A DNA stretch of 64,000 nt from Pseudobacteroides sp. (lineage in GTDB: Bacteria > Bacillota > Clostridia > Acetivibrionales > DSM-2933): assembly GCF_036567765.1 (NCBI RefSeq), contig NZ_DATCTU010000112.1:1-64000 (forward strand). Direction: 5' to 3'. Below are positions 1 to 9,424 of the stretch, in pieces. Under the pieces are notes generated by a model. That model had not been told where the DNA came from. It searched no databases and saw only the letters and a program-made list of their open reading frames with translations. Position numbers and translations under genes: made by a program. Each line of letters opens with the position of its first letter. Within the stretch, counting starts at the first letter, position 1.

Positions 1-94
1 TACGCAAAATACTTATAAAGGAATTTTAATTTACATTTTTATTCTCATAAATAAAAATTGAAGATTATCCGGCTAAGCTCGAAAGGAGCCGATT

Positions 95-1318
95 ATGAAG
101 ATATTAATGCTTTCTTGGGAATACCCTCCAAGGATAGTTGGAGGAATTTCAAGGGTTGTTTATGATCTTGCACAAAAATTAGGAGAAAGAGATAATGAGG
201 TTCATGTTGTTACTTTTTGTGAACCTGGAACAAAAGAATTGGAAAAGGACAAAAATGTAATTGTTCACAGAGTTCATTCATATGACGTTGGAACATATAA
301 TTTTGTCGATTGGGTTTTGCATTTGAACTTTGCCTTAACAGGAAGGGCTGTAGCTCTTATAAATGATATAGGAAAGTTTGATATTATACATGCTCATGAT
401 TGGATTGTTGCATTTGCTGCCAAAACCATTAAAAACGCATATTCGATTCCGCTTGTTTGCACAATTCATGCTACTGAATCGGGCAGGAATTGGGGGATAC
501 ATAATGATATCCAGAGATATATCAGTGGTGTTGAATGGTGGCTTGGATATGAATCATGGAGGGTAATTGTAAACAGCAATTATATGAAAAACGAGGTTAG
601 GAGCGTATTTTCTCTTCCGGACGATAAAATAAGGATAATCCCTAATGGGGTTGACCTTAATAAATTTAACGGCTGTAAGAAAAATCAGGAAGTCAGAAGA
701 AAATATGCAATGGACCAGGAAAAAATTGTGTTTTTTGTAGGCAGGCTTGTCAATGAAAAGGGTGCACATGTTTTGCTGGATGCTGTGCCTAAGGTTTTGC
801 ATCACTATTATGATACAAAATTCATCATTGCCGGCAGAGGACCTCAACTAGATCATCTGAAATGGCTTACATCTTCAAAGAATTTGTCTCACAAGGTATA
901 TTTTACGGGATATATAAGTGACGAGGATTTGCTGCAGCTTTATAAAGTTGCTGATATTGCAGTATTTCCAAGCCTGTATGAGCCTTTTGGCATAGTTGCT
1001 TTGGAAGGGATGGTTGCGGATGTACCTGTTGTTGTTTCAGATACCGGTGGATTGGGAGAAATAGTCCATCACGGTGTTGACGGTCTAAAAGCTTATACTG
1101 GAAATGCAAATTCCCTTGCTGACTGTATACTGGAGCTTCTTTTTAATCCTGACCGGGCAGAAGAGATGAAAAGAAGAGCACTTGAAAAGGTTAGAAGGGT
1201 ATATAACTGGGAATATATAGCGGACCAGACTATGGATGTTTACAATGAGATAGTTGACAGTTGTAAACAATACCCATGGAATGCAAAAAGTATTAAAGAA
1301 CAATTGGATATATTATAG
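95..1318 (+). CDS. GT4-family glycosyltransferase (glycogen-synthase-like)
   Basis: A 407-residue GT-B fold glycosyltransferase, predicted cytosolic. The N-terminal Rossmann half begins with a WEYPPRIVGGISR stretch, the glycine-rich acceptor/donor loop typical of glycogen-synthase-like GT4/GT5 enzymes. The C-terminal half carries the E-x7-E signature (EPFGIVALE, about residues 296-304) that contacts the nucleotide sugar. Donor and acceptor cannot be read from sequence; an alpha-glucan or cell-surface polysaccharide role is inference. The ATG is preceded by AAAGGAG at 82-88. CGGCT (70-74) can pair with AGCCG (87-91) and would partly bury that ribosome site. It stands alone ahead of RNase J. 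Confidence 0.85.
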   Translation: MKILMLSWEYPPRIVGGISRVVYDLAQKLGERDNEVHVVTFCEPGTKELEKDKNVIVHRVHSYDVGTYNFVDWVLHLNFALTGRAVALINDIGKFDIIHAHDWIVAFAAKTIKNAYSIPLVCTIHATESGRNWGIHNDIQRYISGVEWWLGYESWRVIVNSNYMKNEVRSVFSLPDDKIRIIPNGVDLNKFNGCKKNQEVRRKYAMDQEKIVFFVGRLVNEKGAHVLLDAVPKVLHHYYDTKFIIAGRGPQLDHLKWLTSSKNLSHKVYFTGYISDEDLLQLYKVADIAVFPSLYEPFGIVALEGMVADVPVVVSDTGGLGEIVHHGVDGLKAYTGNANSLADCILELLFNPDRAEEMKRRALEKVRRVYNWEYIADQTMDVYNEIVDSCKQYPWNAKSIKEQLDIL

Positions 1319-1395
1319 CAATAGTTGTCTGACTTTATATAACAATCATCTAAATAAAGCATATAAAGTTAATATTATATAACTATTTTAAATAT

Positions 1396-1430
1396 GCTAT
1401 AATATTAAAAGTTATTAATTATTTGGAGGT
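1396..1430 (+). promoter_or_regulatory. Probable extended -10 promoter and RBS of rnjA
   Basis: TGCTATAAT at 1395-1403 is an extended -10 element; no good -35 is visible. TGGAGGT at about 1424-1430 is a strong ribosome site supporting the GTG start at 1437. Confidence 0.45.
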
Positions 1431-1436
1431 TAAATT

Positions 1437-3104
1437 GTGGCAAAAAATAAAAAGAAACTAAAGATTATTCCTCTTGGGGGTTTAGGGGAAATAGGAAAGA
1501 ACATTACTGCATTTGAGTATGGCGAAGATATTATAGTAATTGATTGTGGTTTGGCATTTCCCGAAGATGAAATGCTTGGAATAGATTTAGTTATACCTGA
1601 TGTTTCATACCTGGTTAAGAATAAGGATAAGGTAAAGGGGTTTGTTATAACACATGGGCATGAGGATCATATAGGGGCACTTCCGTACGTTCTTAGAGAT
1701 ATAAATGTCCCTGTTTTCGGAACAAAACTTACTTTAGGGCTTATCCAGTATAAGCTTGAAGAACACGGCATGATCAATGATGTAGTTCTGCAGAATGTTA
1801 TGCAGGGACAAACCATTGAGCTGGGTGCATTTAGAGTAGAGTTTATAAGGTCAACCCACAGCATCGCTGATTCAGTAGCAGTTGCTGTTCATACCCCCGT
1901 GGGCGTCGTTGTGCATACTTCAGACTTCAAAATCGATTACACCCCGATTGAAGGTGAGCCTATGGATTTTGCAAGGCTTGCAGAGCTTGGTAAAAACGGG
2001 GTATTGCTTCTTATGTGCGACAGCACAAATGTTGAACGCCCCGGTTATACCATGTCTGAAAGGACTGTAGGAGATACCTTTGAAGAAATATTTATGAATG
2101 CCAGAAGCAGAATATTGGTAGCAACATTTGCATCTAATGTTCACAGGGTGCAGCAGGTGATAAATGCATCCGTTAAGTTTGGCAGAAAAGTTGCCATATG
2201 CGGAAGGAGCATGGTTAATGTGGTTAAAGTAGCCATGAACCTTGGTTATCTCAACGTTCCGGAAGGGGTAATAGTTGATATCGATAATATCGACAAGTGT
2301 CCCGCCGACAGACTAGTTATAATTACCACAGGCAGCCAGGGCGAGCCTATGTCTGCACTATCAAGGATGGCAGCATCAGAGCATAAAAAGGTTGAGATTG
2401 TACCGGGAGATTTGGTTATAATATCTGCAAATCCTATACCCGGAAATGAGAAGTTTGTTTCCAAAGTAATAAATGACCTTTTCAAAAGAGGTGCTGAGGT
2501 TATTTATGAAGCCCTTGCAGATATACATGTATCCGGTCATGCATGTCAGGAAGAATTAAAGCTTATACATAGTCTGGTGAAGCCAAAGTTCTTTTTACCT
2601 GTGCATGGTGAATACAGGCATTTAAAACAGCATGCAAACCTGGCACATAGGTTGGGAATGCCTATGGACAGGATTTTTATAATGGATATAGGTAAGGTTC
2701 TTGAGCTTACCGAGGATTCTGCCAAGCTAAACGGCAATGTAGCATCGGGAAAGGTTCTTGTAGACGGACTCGGAGTAGGAGACGTGGGTAATATTGTACT
2801 ACGTGACAGGAAGCACCTTTCGCAGGATGGATTGATTGTTGTGGTCATAACATTAGAAGGTGAGTCGGGAAATGTGGTTGCAGGACCTGATATTATTTCA
2901 AGAGGCTTTGTTTATGTAAGAGAGTCTGAGAACCTTATGGAAGAGGTTAAGGATGTAACAAAGCAGGCTCTTATAAAATGCGAAGAGAAAAAGAAAAATG
3001 ACTGGGCTTCAAAGAAAAATATAATTAAAGACACTTTAAGGGATTACCTGTATGAAAAAACAAAGAGAAAGCCTATGATTCTGCCCATCATAATGGAAGT
3101 TTAA
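1437..3104 (+). CDS. rnjA: Ribonuclease J
   Basis: A 555-residue metallo-beta-lactamase/beta-CASP nuclease with endo- and 5'-3' exonuclease activity in mRNA turnover and rRNA maturation, the usual length for RNase J. The zinc-binding HxHxDH motif is visible as THGHEDHIG near residue 73. HTSDFKID and CDSTN further on are the other metal/phosphate motifs. The beta-CASP domain occupies roughly 210-370, and the C-terminal oligomerisation domain follows. The start is GTG with a good upstream SD. It is monocistronic, bounded by a hairpin terminator. Whether it is the J1 or J2 paralogue cannot be decided because only one copy is in the window. Confidence 0.95.
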   Translation: MAKNKKKLKIIPLGGLGEIGKNITAFEYGEDIIVIDCGLAFPEDEMLGIDLVIPDVSYLVKNKDKVKGFVITHGHEDHIGALPYVLRDINVPVFGTKLTLGLIQYKLEEHGMINDVVLQNVMQGQTIELGAFRVEFIRSTHSIADSVAVAVHTPVGVVVHTSDFKIDYTPIEGEPMDFARLAELGKNGVLLLMCDSTNVERPGYTMSERTVGDTFEEIFMNARSRILVATFASNVHRVQQVINASVKFGRKVAICGRSMVNVVKVAMNLGYLNVPEGVIVDIDNIDKCPADRLVIITTGSQGEPMSALSRMAASEHKKVEIVPGDLVIISANPIPGNEKFVSKVINDLFKRGAEVIYEALADIHVSGHACQEELKLIHSLVKPKFFLPVHGEYRHLKQHANLAHRLGMPMDRIFIMDIGKVLELTEDSAKLNGNVASGKVLVDGLGVGDVGNIVLRDRKHLSQDGLIVVVITLEGESGNVVAGPDIISRGFVYVRESENLMEEVKDVTKQALIKCEEKKKNDWASKKNIIKDTLRDYLYEKTKRKPMILPIIMEV

Positions 3105-3126
3105 ATGCTGTAAATATTACAAATTA

Positions 3127-3158
3127 AACCCTGGGAGGTTTTGTTTCCCGGGGTTTTG
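3127..3158 (+). terminator. Terminator of rnjA
   Basis: AACCCTGGGA pairs with TCCCGGGGTT around a short T/G loop, followed by TTTTG. It lies between convergent rnjA and tmcAL and could serve both. Confidence 0.75.
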
Positions 3159-3198
3159 TACATGTCTGGACAATTTTGGTGTTTTATTTGTTGAATGT

Positions 3199-4464
3199 TT
3201 ATTTGTAAATCATAACTGGATTTTGGGTAAAATCCTGTCCAGCCTTTTTAAATTTCGGGTTTTTGTAACCCAATACATATAGGTCGGTTGATTCTGATTC
3301 AAGCTGCAGCATTTTTCTTAGCATAGGGTTGCAGGAGTTTTTAAATTGTGAAGTCTTAGTAATTATGGGAAGCGTGCAATGCGGCTTCATTCTTTTTAAA
3401 AGAACTCTTCCTTTAGTGTTAAACCCAAGTATACGTACATACTGAGGACCCCCGTAACTGTTAAAGGAATTGAACATATTCTGAGTTAGGCCGGTAAGAA
3501 CACTGAATATAATCCTTTGAATTCTGGTCCGCGTAAATCTTTTGGTAGCAATGCCGCTTATAAGATTCTCCAATGTACCTGAATCTTCTGCGGATTTTTT
3601 GATTCTGTTTTCCAGCCCTTCACTTACATAGGGGAGATTTTTGATTTCTTCAAGGCTCATTTTTCGTAAAAGGCCTATTATATAATTTTCAAAGCTATGG
3701 GAAAATACAGGGCCTCTCCCTGCGGAAAACTCGTCCATAAGTGCACTAAAGCTTGCGGTAGGTACCAGACTTTCAAGGTTTGCCAAAGAATTGGTGCTTT
3801 GATTGACCCCGATAAATTTTCTAACTGCTGTTGCACTGGAAATACTGCCGCTAACTTCCTCGCTGTTGTAATCATTGCTTATTCTTTTGATTGTCTGAAA
3901 CTTTATATTGCTGTTAAGCCTTTTAACTGCTTTTATATACTCAATACCAAGTATGTTATTGGAAGAAGCTATAGTTCTCAATATCATATCGGGATTTTGC
4001 AGATAGTTAGTGAAGTACATAGACAGTGCTTTTTCACGGGATAGGGGATAGGAGTGTCCCTCGCTTAAACTTTTCTGCAGGTAGGACTTGAATGCTTCAG
4101 GTTCATTTATAAGCACATCTGCTATTAATTCCAAATCTTCAATATTGCCGCTTTCACTTCCAAAGCAAATATAATCTACTATTCCAAGGCTGTCCAGCAA
4201 TTTAACCGCTCCATATGCAAAGTATTCTGCACTGGCCATGGAATATACCGTTGGAAGTTCTATGACAAGGTCAGCACCGGACATTAGTGCCATCCTGCTG
4301 CGGGCCCATTTATTTACAATTGCTGGTTCACCCCGCTGTATGAAATTACCGCTCATTATACACACGGTAAAGTCGGCATTTGTCAATTTCTGTGCTTCCT
4401 CCATATGGTATTTATGCCCATTGTGGAATGGATTGTATTCTACTATCAGACCAAGAACCGTCAT
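3199..4464 (-). CDS. tmcAL: tRNA(Met) cytidine acetate ligase (YlbM family)
   Basis: Nucleotidyltransferase-superfamily enzyme that uses acetate and ATP to form N4-acetylcytidine at the wobble base of elongator tRNA-Met, as established for Bacillus TmcAL. The N-terminus reads GLIVEYNPFHNGH; HNGH is the nucleotidyl-transfer HxGH motif, and MSGNFIQRGEPA follows. I choose ATG 4464 rather than an in-frame codon at 4497 because a GGAGA ribosome site sits about 7 nt upstream of it. That gives 421 residues, normal for the family. Convergent with rnjA. Confidence 0.9.
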   Translation of the reverse strand: MTVLGLIVEYNPFHNGHKYHMEEAQKLTNADFTVCIMSGNFIQRGEPAIVNKWARSRMALMSGADLVIELPTVYSMASAEYFAYGAVKLLDSLGIVDYICFGSESGNIEDLELIADVLINEPEAFKSYLQKSLSEGHSYPLSREKALSMYFTNYLQNPDMILRTIASSNNILGIEYIKAVKRLNSNIKFQTIKRISNDYNSEEVSGSISSATAVRKFIGVNQSTNSLANLESLVPTASFSALMDEFSAGRGPVFSHSFENYIIGLLRKMSLEEIKNLPYVSEGLENRIKKSAEDSGTLENLISGIATKRFTRTRIQRIIFSVLTGLTQNMFNSFNSYGGPQYVRILGFNTKGRVLLKRMKPHCTLPIITKTSQFKNSCNPMLRKMLQLESESTDLYVLGYKNPKFKKAGQDFTQNPVMIYK

Positions 4465-4650
4465 ATAGTTTCTCCTATGATATATATTATGCTTCATTTA
4501 TTATATCTCAAAAAGCTGTTTTTAAGAAATAATTTGTGTAGTTTATGGATATATTACAATTATAAATATAACCAAGTGTAAGTTTAATCAGGAACAAGTA
4601 CTGTAAAAATTTTATCAGATTAATATAAATAATGAACAGGAGGATACTTA

Positions 4651-5640
4651 ATGCCTGTTAGAATGGTTGAAGTTCTAAGGTCCGGAGTTGTTGAGAGTAT
4701 TCATTACGGAGATGCCGTTGCTATAAGAGCTGACGGACAAGTTATTTGCAGCATTGGAGATCATGAGCGGATTACCTTTTTCAGATCTACATCCAAGCCG
4801 CTGCAAGCCATATATTTTTTGGAAACTGGAATTGTTGAGAAGTTTGGTTTGGATTTAAAAGAAGTTGCTATTATTTCTTCATCCCATATAGGAGAGAATG
4901 AGCATATTCAGACTTTAAAGAGCATTTTGGGGAAGATAGGTGAAGATGAAAGCGTTCTTAAATGCGGTATGCATGAGCCTATAAGCAAGGAGGCTGCCGG
5001 CAGAATAGCTGCATCGAGAGGCAAATTAACAGTTCTACATAATAACTGTTCAGGAAAGCATATAGGCCTTATAGCAACATCAAAAACTAAGGGTTATGAA
5101 ATTGAGGGTTATTATAAGGAAAACCATAGTGTTCAGATTGGAGCACAAAGCATTATCGCAGAATTTGCAAACCTGGAGCCTTCAACTATGCAAAAGGGTT
5201 TTGATGGCTGCGGCGTTCCCGTTATTGCAGCACCCCTTAAAAATCTGGCACAGGCATATGCAAATTTATGCAATAATGAGTTTAAGGGGGGCAAATATAT
5301 AAAGTCTCAAAACTACCTCATAAGTGCTATGACTATGTACCCTGAAATGATTGGCGGCAAAGAGAGAACCGATAGCGAGCTGATGAAACAATTTGGAGGA
5401 AGAATTATTTGCAAATTGGGAGATGAGGGGGTTTTCTGTGTTGGTGTTATAGGTAAGGGAATAGGTATTGCCTTAAAGATTGAAGACGGAAGTATGAGAG
5501 CCTTAGGACCGGCAGTAATTAATTTGCTTATTAATCTTGGCATTATAGGGAATAGTGAAATTAATGAATTGGAAAAAATATGGAGACCACCTGTAATAAA
5601 CCACAAGGGCGATATAGTTGGTGAGATACATCCGTTATAA
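4651..5640 (+). CDS. Asparaginase, type II-like (ReAV/AnsA family)
   Basis: A 329-residue protein of the Asparaginase_II family (Pfam PF06089), the group containing the Rhizobium etli thermolabile asparaginase and unrelated to E. coli AnsA/AnsB. Family hallmarks visible are FFRSTSKPLQA (the serine/lysine active-site segment, about 44-54), SSSHIGE, LHNNCSGKHIG (about 130-140) and DGCGVPV. The expected reaction is L-asparagine to aspartate plus ammonia; substrate preference cannot be read here. RBS AGGAGG precedes the ATG. It has its own terminator, so it is probably monocistronic. Confidence 0.85.
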   Translation: MPVRMVEVLRSGVVESIHYGDAVAIRADGQVICSIGDHERITFFRSTSKPLQAIYFLETGIVEKFGLDLKEVAIISSSHIGENEHIQTLKSILGKIGEDESVLKCGMHEPISKEAAGRIAASRGKLTVLHNNCSGKHIGLIATSKTKGYEIEGYYKENHSVQIGAQSIIAEFANLEPSTMQKGFDGCGVPVIAAPLKNLAQAYANLCNNEFKGGKYIKSQNYLISAMTMYPEMIGGKERTDSELMKQFGGRIICKLGDEGVFCVGVIGKGIGIALKIEDGSMRALGPAVINLLINLGIIGNSEINELEKIWRPPVINHKGDIVGEIHPL

Positions 5641-5671
5641 ATCGCTTGCGATTTATTTATGCATAAAGAAG

Positions 5672-5706
5672 CGGGGAAGTTCAAAAAATTGAATGCCCCG
5701 TTTTTT
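5672..5706 (+). terminator. Terminator of the asparaginase gene
   Basis: CGGGG...TTCAA/TTGAA...CCCCG stem followed by six T residues. An octamer-type palindrome AATCGCTTGCGATT just upstream (about 5640-5653) resembles one arm of the R1 repeat. Confidence 0.8.
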
Positions 5707-5719
5707 ATGTTCTAGGATA

Positions 5720-6679
5720 TTACTCTTCCGATGCTTTTTCCAATGTGTTGATATTTGTCAATACTACCCTTCCTTTTATGTCTATTAGAGGTTGGTTTTT
5801 ATCTTTTATAACCTTTTCAAGCTCATTTATTGAATAATCCAGCTTACTGACATTTTCATGCTGCTTCTTATCAATGGTGTTTTTATATGTTGACCAAGAC
5901 GATTTGAGACTGGTAATGTCTGATTCTGCCGTGGGCCAGTTTGGAGCCAATGAATTCAGTATGGAATTTCTTGTATAGTATTTAACCCTCTTTAATTCGG
6001 GGGATGCTTTGCTTTTGTAAAGGTATAAAAGATCTGGAATATAAGAGTAAAGCTTATTTGATTCCATAAGGGTATTTTCTTTGTTTTTTGTGATTATGGT
6101 ATTTGTAAGGCTGTTGAGCGAGTTGCTGAAGTTGTCTGTAAGTTCTCTGGAAGCACCCTTGCTGGTTGCTTCAGGCCTAAGTTCATTCCATTGATAATGC
6201 AGGCTGTTTACAAGCGGCGTGATTTCTGCCCAGGGATCCTGAGGTGAAGGTTTGGCAGGTGATGACTGGGGCTTGGTCTCTGTATTGCCCTCTTTTGGTG
6301 ATGGTGTGCTTTCACTAGGGCTGGGGCTTTCGGAGCTTTTGCTACCTCCGCCTTCCTCGCTGCTTTTATCACCCTCTTGTTTGCCTTTGGATTCTTCCGA
6401 TTGTGTGCTTTTCTCTTTACTCTGCTTGCCGGACTTCGCATCACCCGTTGAATCCTCATCTTTTGGTACAGAAGGACCCTTAAGGGCAGTTATAATACTT
6501 TCGATATTCTCTTCAATACCTGTAAGTACATCAGGTGTAGTTTCCTTGCTTTGACCGCCTTGGGCAGACTGCTGCTGGCCTGACGGTCCATTGTTCTTAT
6601 TTCCGCAGCCTACTGTAGGTAAACATATAGTAAGCGTTACAACTAATATTTGAAAAATAGTGGATTTTAATCGTACCAT
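5720..6679 (-). CDS. Hypothetical lipoprotein with low-complexity linker
   Basis: A 319-residue predicted lipoprotein. It has a basic N-terminus, a hydrophobic segment, then a lipobox-like TVGC with Cys25 as the expected lipidated residue. Residues about 30-150 are Ser/Lys/Glu/Pro-rich and disordered, a wall-spanning type linker. The C-terminal half is a helical domain of unknown function. GGAGGA precedes the start. The opposite-strand open frame in the linker is compositional. No domain is recognised. Confidence 0.75.
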   Translation of the reverse strand: MVRLKSTIFQILVVTLTICLPTVGCGNKNNGPSGQQQSAQGGQSKETTPDVLTGIEENIESIITALKGPSVPKDEDSTGDAKSGKQSKEKSTQSEESKGKQEGDKSSEEGGGSKSSESPSPSESTPSPKEGNTETKPQSSPAKPSPQDPWAEITPLVNSLHYQWNELRPEATSKGASRELTDNFSNSLNSLTNTIITKNKENTLMESNKLYSYIPDLLYLYKSKASPELKRVKYYTRNSILNSLAPNWPTAESDITSLKSSWSTYKNTIDKKQHENVSKLDYSINELEKVIKDKNQPLIDIKGRVVLTNINTLEKASEE

Positions 6680-6882
6680 TTGATATATCCTCCGGTTCTA
6701 ATCTGTAAATTGTTGTATATCTAAACCTGTTTAATACTTATAGTATTTATCAATAATACTTACTTATACAAGCTATGAAAAAATTACATAAAGGGTTTTT
6801 ATCTGTTTTGTTTAATATTAAATATGATATGACCAATAACTTTTATTAATTTAATTCTTAATTAATCAGGGAGGCAAATTAT

Positions 6883-7179
6883 ATGTCAATTACCGTTAGT
6901 ATGTGGTCAGGTAAATCCGGAGAAATTAAAAGATTTTTAAAAAGTTTTTACCAAAAAGAAGTAAAAGCAGAGGAGGATATTTCTCAATGGATTTATGTAT
7001 ATAATAAGCCTCTTGAGGCAATAGATATAATAAGTGCACTTATGGATAACAAAGATAAATATAAAATTTCTATGTTTATACAAATTGATAGAGGTGATTT
7101 ATATCTTATTAATGAATATAATCATAATGATATAGTAAAAAGTTTAATCCAACTTGTTCACTCAAAGTATATTGTTTGA
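6883..7179 (+). CDS. Hypothetical 98-residue protein
   Basis: Starts MSITVSMWSGKSGEIKRF after a good GGGAGG ribosome site. It is soluble, charged, alpha/beta in character, with no signal peptide, membrane segment or cysteine cluster. I do not recognise the family. It is flanked by AT-rich gaps and so probably has its own promoter. Strand, SD and composition support a real gene. Confidence 0.6.
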   Translation: MSITVSMWSGKSGEIKRFLKSFYQKEVKAEEDISQWIYVYNKPLEAIDIISALMDNKDKYKISMFIQIDRGDLYLINEYNHNDIVKSLIQLVHSKYIV

Positions 7180-7314
7180 CTTAAGATGAAATTAAAATAT
7201 TTAATTAAATTATCAAAAATATTAATATACATATTGATTTTTTTAAGAAAATATTATAGAATGTTTATAAGGATAGTCGTTAAATAATCATTTGTAATTG
7301 AAGGAGGCATATAT

Positions 7315-7791
7315 ATGTCAATGTTTGAAAGTTTTACAAGGAAGGTAACTGATACTGCAAAAGCTGCAGCAAAAAAATCAAGTGAGCTTGTTGAGGTTAC
7401 AAAGCTCAATATGAGCATAAGCTCTGAAGAGGATAAAATAGAAAAGTTATATTTGGAAATAGGTAAAACAATCTATGAATCCTATGCAAAAGGCGAAACT
7501 ACAAGCGAGTTGTTTGCGGAAAAATGCAAACAGATAGATGAATACAACAATAACATTAAGGAAATGAGAAATAAGATTCTCGAGCTCAAAAATGAAAAAA
7601 TTTGTCCTACCTGCCGTGAGGAGTTGGATAGAAGCGTTAACTACTGTTCAAAATGCGGAACAAAGCAAGAGATAATTGAGCCTCCAGTTTTTGAAGCAGA
7701 AGAAGCTATTGAAAAGAAATGTCAAGGCTGTGATTCTGTTGTAGGAGAAGATTCGTTATTCTGCACAAAATGCGGAACCAAATTGGATTAA
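7315..7791 (+). CDS. Double zinc-ribbon protein with N-terminal coiled coil
   Basis: A 158-residue protein. Residues about 1-95 are highly helical (likely coiled coil), followed by two zinc ribbons: CPTC...CSKCG (about 98-117) and CQGC...CTKCG (about 138-156). Ribbons of this sort mediate protein or nucleic-acid contacts; no catalytic residue is visible. AAGGAGG precedes the ATG. The next gene downstream, across a repeat, also starts with a zinc ribbon, suggesting a loosely related pair. Confidence 0.7.
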   Translation: MSMFESFTRKVTDTAKAAAKKSSELVEVTKLNMSISSEEDKIEKLYLEIGKTIYESYAKGETTSELFAEKCKQIDEYNNNIKEMRNKILELKNEKICPTCREELDRSVNYCSKCGTKQEIIEPPVFEAEEAIEKKCQGCDSVVGEDSLFCTKCGTKLD

Positions 7792-7800
7792 GGGATGCTT

Positions 7801-7926
7801 GAAAAATTACTTCCGCTTTCTACGCGGCTGGTCGTTTAGCTTCACTAAACTGCTCGCCATGCATCCTGGGTGTTGACGAGCTGAGTCAACACGTAAGCGA
7901 TATTTATAGCGGAAGTTATTTTTTGA
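7801..7926. repeat. R2 dispersed repeat, full-length palindromic copy
   Basis: About 125 bp whose ends are inverted (AATTACTTCCGCT at 7805-7817 against AGCGGAAGTTATT near 7908-7920). It contains an internal hairpin TGTTGAC...GTCAACA (7871-7892). The same end and core sequences recur at 35518-35650 and 54858-54925, so this is a family, not a terminator unique to this gene. Confidence 0.7.
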
Positions 7927-8084
7927 TTGTGCCAATACATAGATTTATATACTGTTGAAAGACACCACTTATATAGCTGTAGTGGTGTTTTTTTTGTTTG
8001 CCAAAAACAATGTTTTTATCTATAATAACTATATAAATATTGCAAAACATATAATATAAATCCTTTGATTGGGAGGAATATAAT

Positions 8085-8759
8085 TTGGAAAACAATAACA
8101 ATTTTAGGTTGTGCGATCACTGTAAAGAAGAGGTTTCATATTATGCGAGAAGATGCCCATATTGCGGCAGCTTGCTTAATAATCAGGCTCAAAGGGCGTA
8201 TGTGATGCCTCAGGAGACTATTAGGCCGGATGCTGTGGATACCGCTAATAATACAAATAACGATATAAATACAAATAATAACATAATTGATAACTTTACA
8301 AATAATGAAGATACAAATAATGACAATACAAATAATTCTGATGATGCCAATACCGAAAATATAAATGGTGGCAATATAAATAATTTCATCGGCAATAATG
8401 AGCCAGTAAACAGGGAGGCAGAGGCAAGTAGTTATAAGGATTATAAATCATATCAGCAGCAGCCAGTCGATAACCGGATGGATTACGGTTATCGATTCGG
8501 AAATTATGGAGATATGGATGCTTATGATATAAAACCTTTAAGCAATAAAACTAAGGTGTTCCTTACGGCACTAAGTTCCTTTTTACCCTGGGTGGGTCAG
8601 CTTACCGGTATAATTGCAGCAATTGTTTATATGAATTCTGAAGATGATGAGGATAGAAGATCCTTCGGACGAGCACTCCTTGTATCATCTCTAGTTGTTT
8701 TTCTTATTACATCATTTTTGATACTTTTTACCATATCGGCGTTTTCAAATGTTCAATAG
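8085..8759 (+). CDS. Zinc-ribbon membrane protein with Asn-rich linker
   Basis: A 224-residue protein starting at TTG 8085 after GGGAGG. A zinc ribbon CDHC...CPYCG lies at residues about 9-27. An Asn/Asp/Thr-rich, disordered linker covers about 45-110, with repeated TNN-type codons. One or two hydrophobic segments follow (about 160-185 and 198-220), so the C-terminus is membrane-embedded with the ribbon on the cytoplasmic side. Function unknown. The linker's repetitive AAYAAT codons make length variation between strains likely. Confidence 0.65.
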   Translation: MENNNNFRLCDHCKEEVSYYARRCPYCGSLLNNQAQRAYVMPQETIRPDAVDTANNTNNDINTNNNIIDNFTNNEDTNNDNTNNSDDANTENINGGNINNFIGNNEPVNREAEASSYKDYKSYQQQPVDNRMDYGYRFGNYGDMDAYDIKPLSNKTKVFLTALSSFLPWVGQLTGIIAAIVYMNSEDDEDRRSFGRALLVSSLVVFLITSFLILFTISAFSNVQ

Positions 8760-8812
8760 GGGCTGCTTTTAATATGGGTAAATCATAAATGAGAACTTGT
8801 GAGGATTTTTAA

Positions 8813-9391
8813 GTGGATCAAAATAAGGAAATTTTAAGAAGAGATGTATTAAAAATAAGAAATTGCATAGAAGAAGAGGAAAGAATAGAGAAAAGCAGAA
8901 GAATATTTAATACGCTTATTGGTCTCAATGAATTTAAAAATTCTGCTTCTGTAATGTGTTATATTGATTTTAAGGGAGAGGTTATTACAAGGGACATTAT
9001 TGACTTATGTTTTAGTCTGAATAAAAAGCTTTGTGTACCCGTTATCTCAAATAATCAAAATGGGGCAAGGCAAATTATCGCTTCAGTCCTTAAAGACCCT
9101 GAATCAGAATTGTATAGGGGGAATTTCGGAATAATGGAGCCTAAAGATGAATATATAAGAGTATTTGAACCTGTAGAAATTGATCTTGTCATTGTTCCAG
9201 GTGTTGTATTTGATGAGAAAAGGAACAGAATAGGATTTGGTGCAGGGTTTTATGACAGGTTTTTAAAAAAAGTCAGGAATGATTGTTTCAAGATTGGCTT
9301 GGCATATGAATTTCAGGTTGTAAAATCTGTGCCGGCAGATAAATTTGATATTCCGATGGATTTGATAATAACAGAGAAAAGAAGGATATAA
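8813..9391 (+). CDS. 5-formyltetrahydrofolate cyclo-ligase
   Basis: A 192-residue member of the YgfA/MTHFS family. It converts 5-formyl-THF to 5,10-methenyl-THF using ATP, in cytosolic one-carbon metabolism. The family signature is visible as VPGVVFDEKRNRIGFGAGFYDRFL (about residues 126-150; GxGxGFYDR-type loop binding ATP and folate). The N-terminal basic segment with the conserved Lys/Arg pair is also present. The start is GTG 8813, preceded by a GTGAGGA ribosome site. Its neighbours are functionally unrelated. Confidence 0.9.
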   Translation: MDQNKEILRRDVLKIRNCIEEEERIEKSRRIFNTLIGLNEFKNSASVMCYIDFKGEVITRDIIDLCFSLNKKLCVPVISNNQNGARQIIASVLKDPESELYRGNFGIMEPKDEYIRVFEPVEIDLVIVPGVVFDEKRNRIGFGAGFYDRFLKKVRNDCFKIGLAYEFQVVKSVPADKFDIPMDLIITEKRRI

Positions 9392-9424
9392 ATCTCCATA
9401 TTTATGGTTTGAAAGGAAGGCATA

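Noticed and set aside
6208..6554. Open frames on both strands across the lipoprotein linker
   Set aside because: They arise from the biased Ser/Lys/Glu codons of the lipoprotein and have no ribosome sites or recognisable domains.
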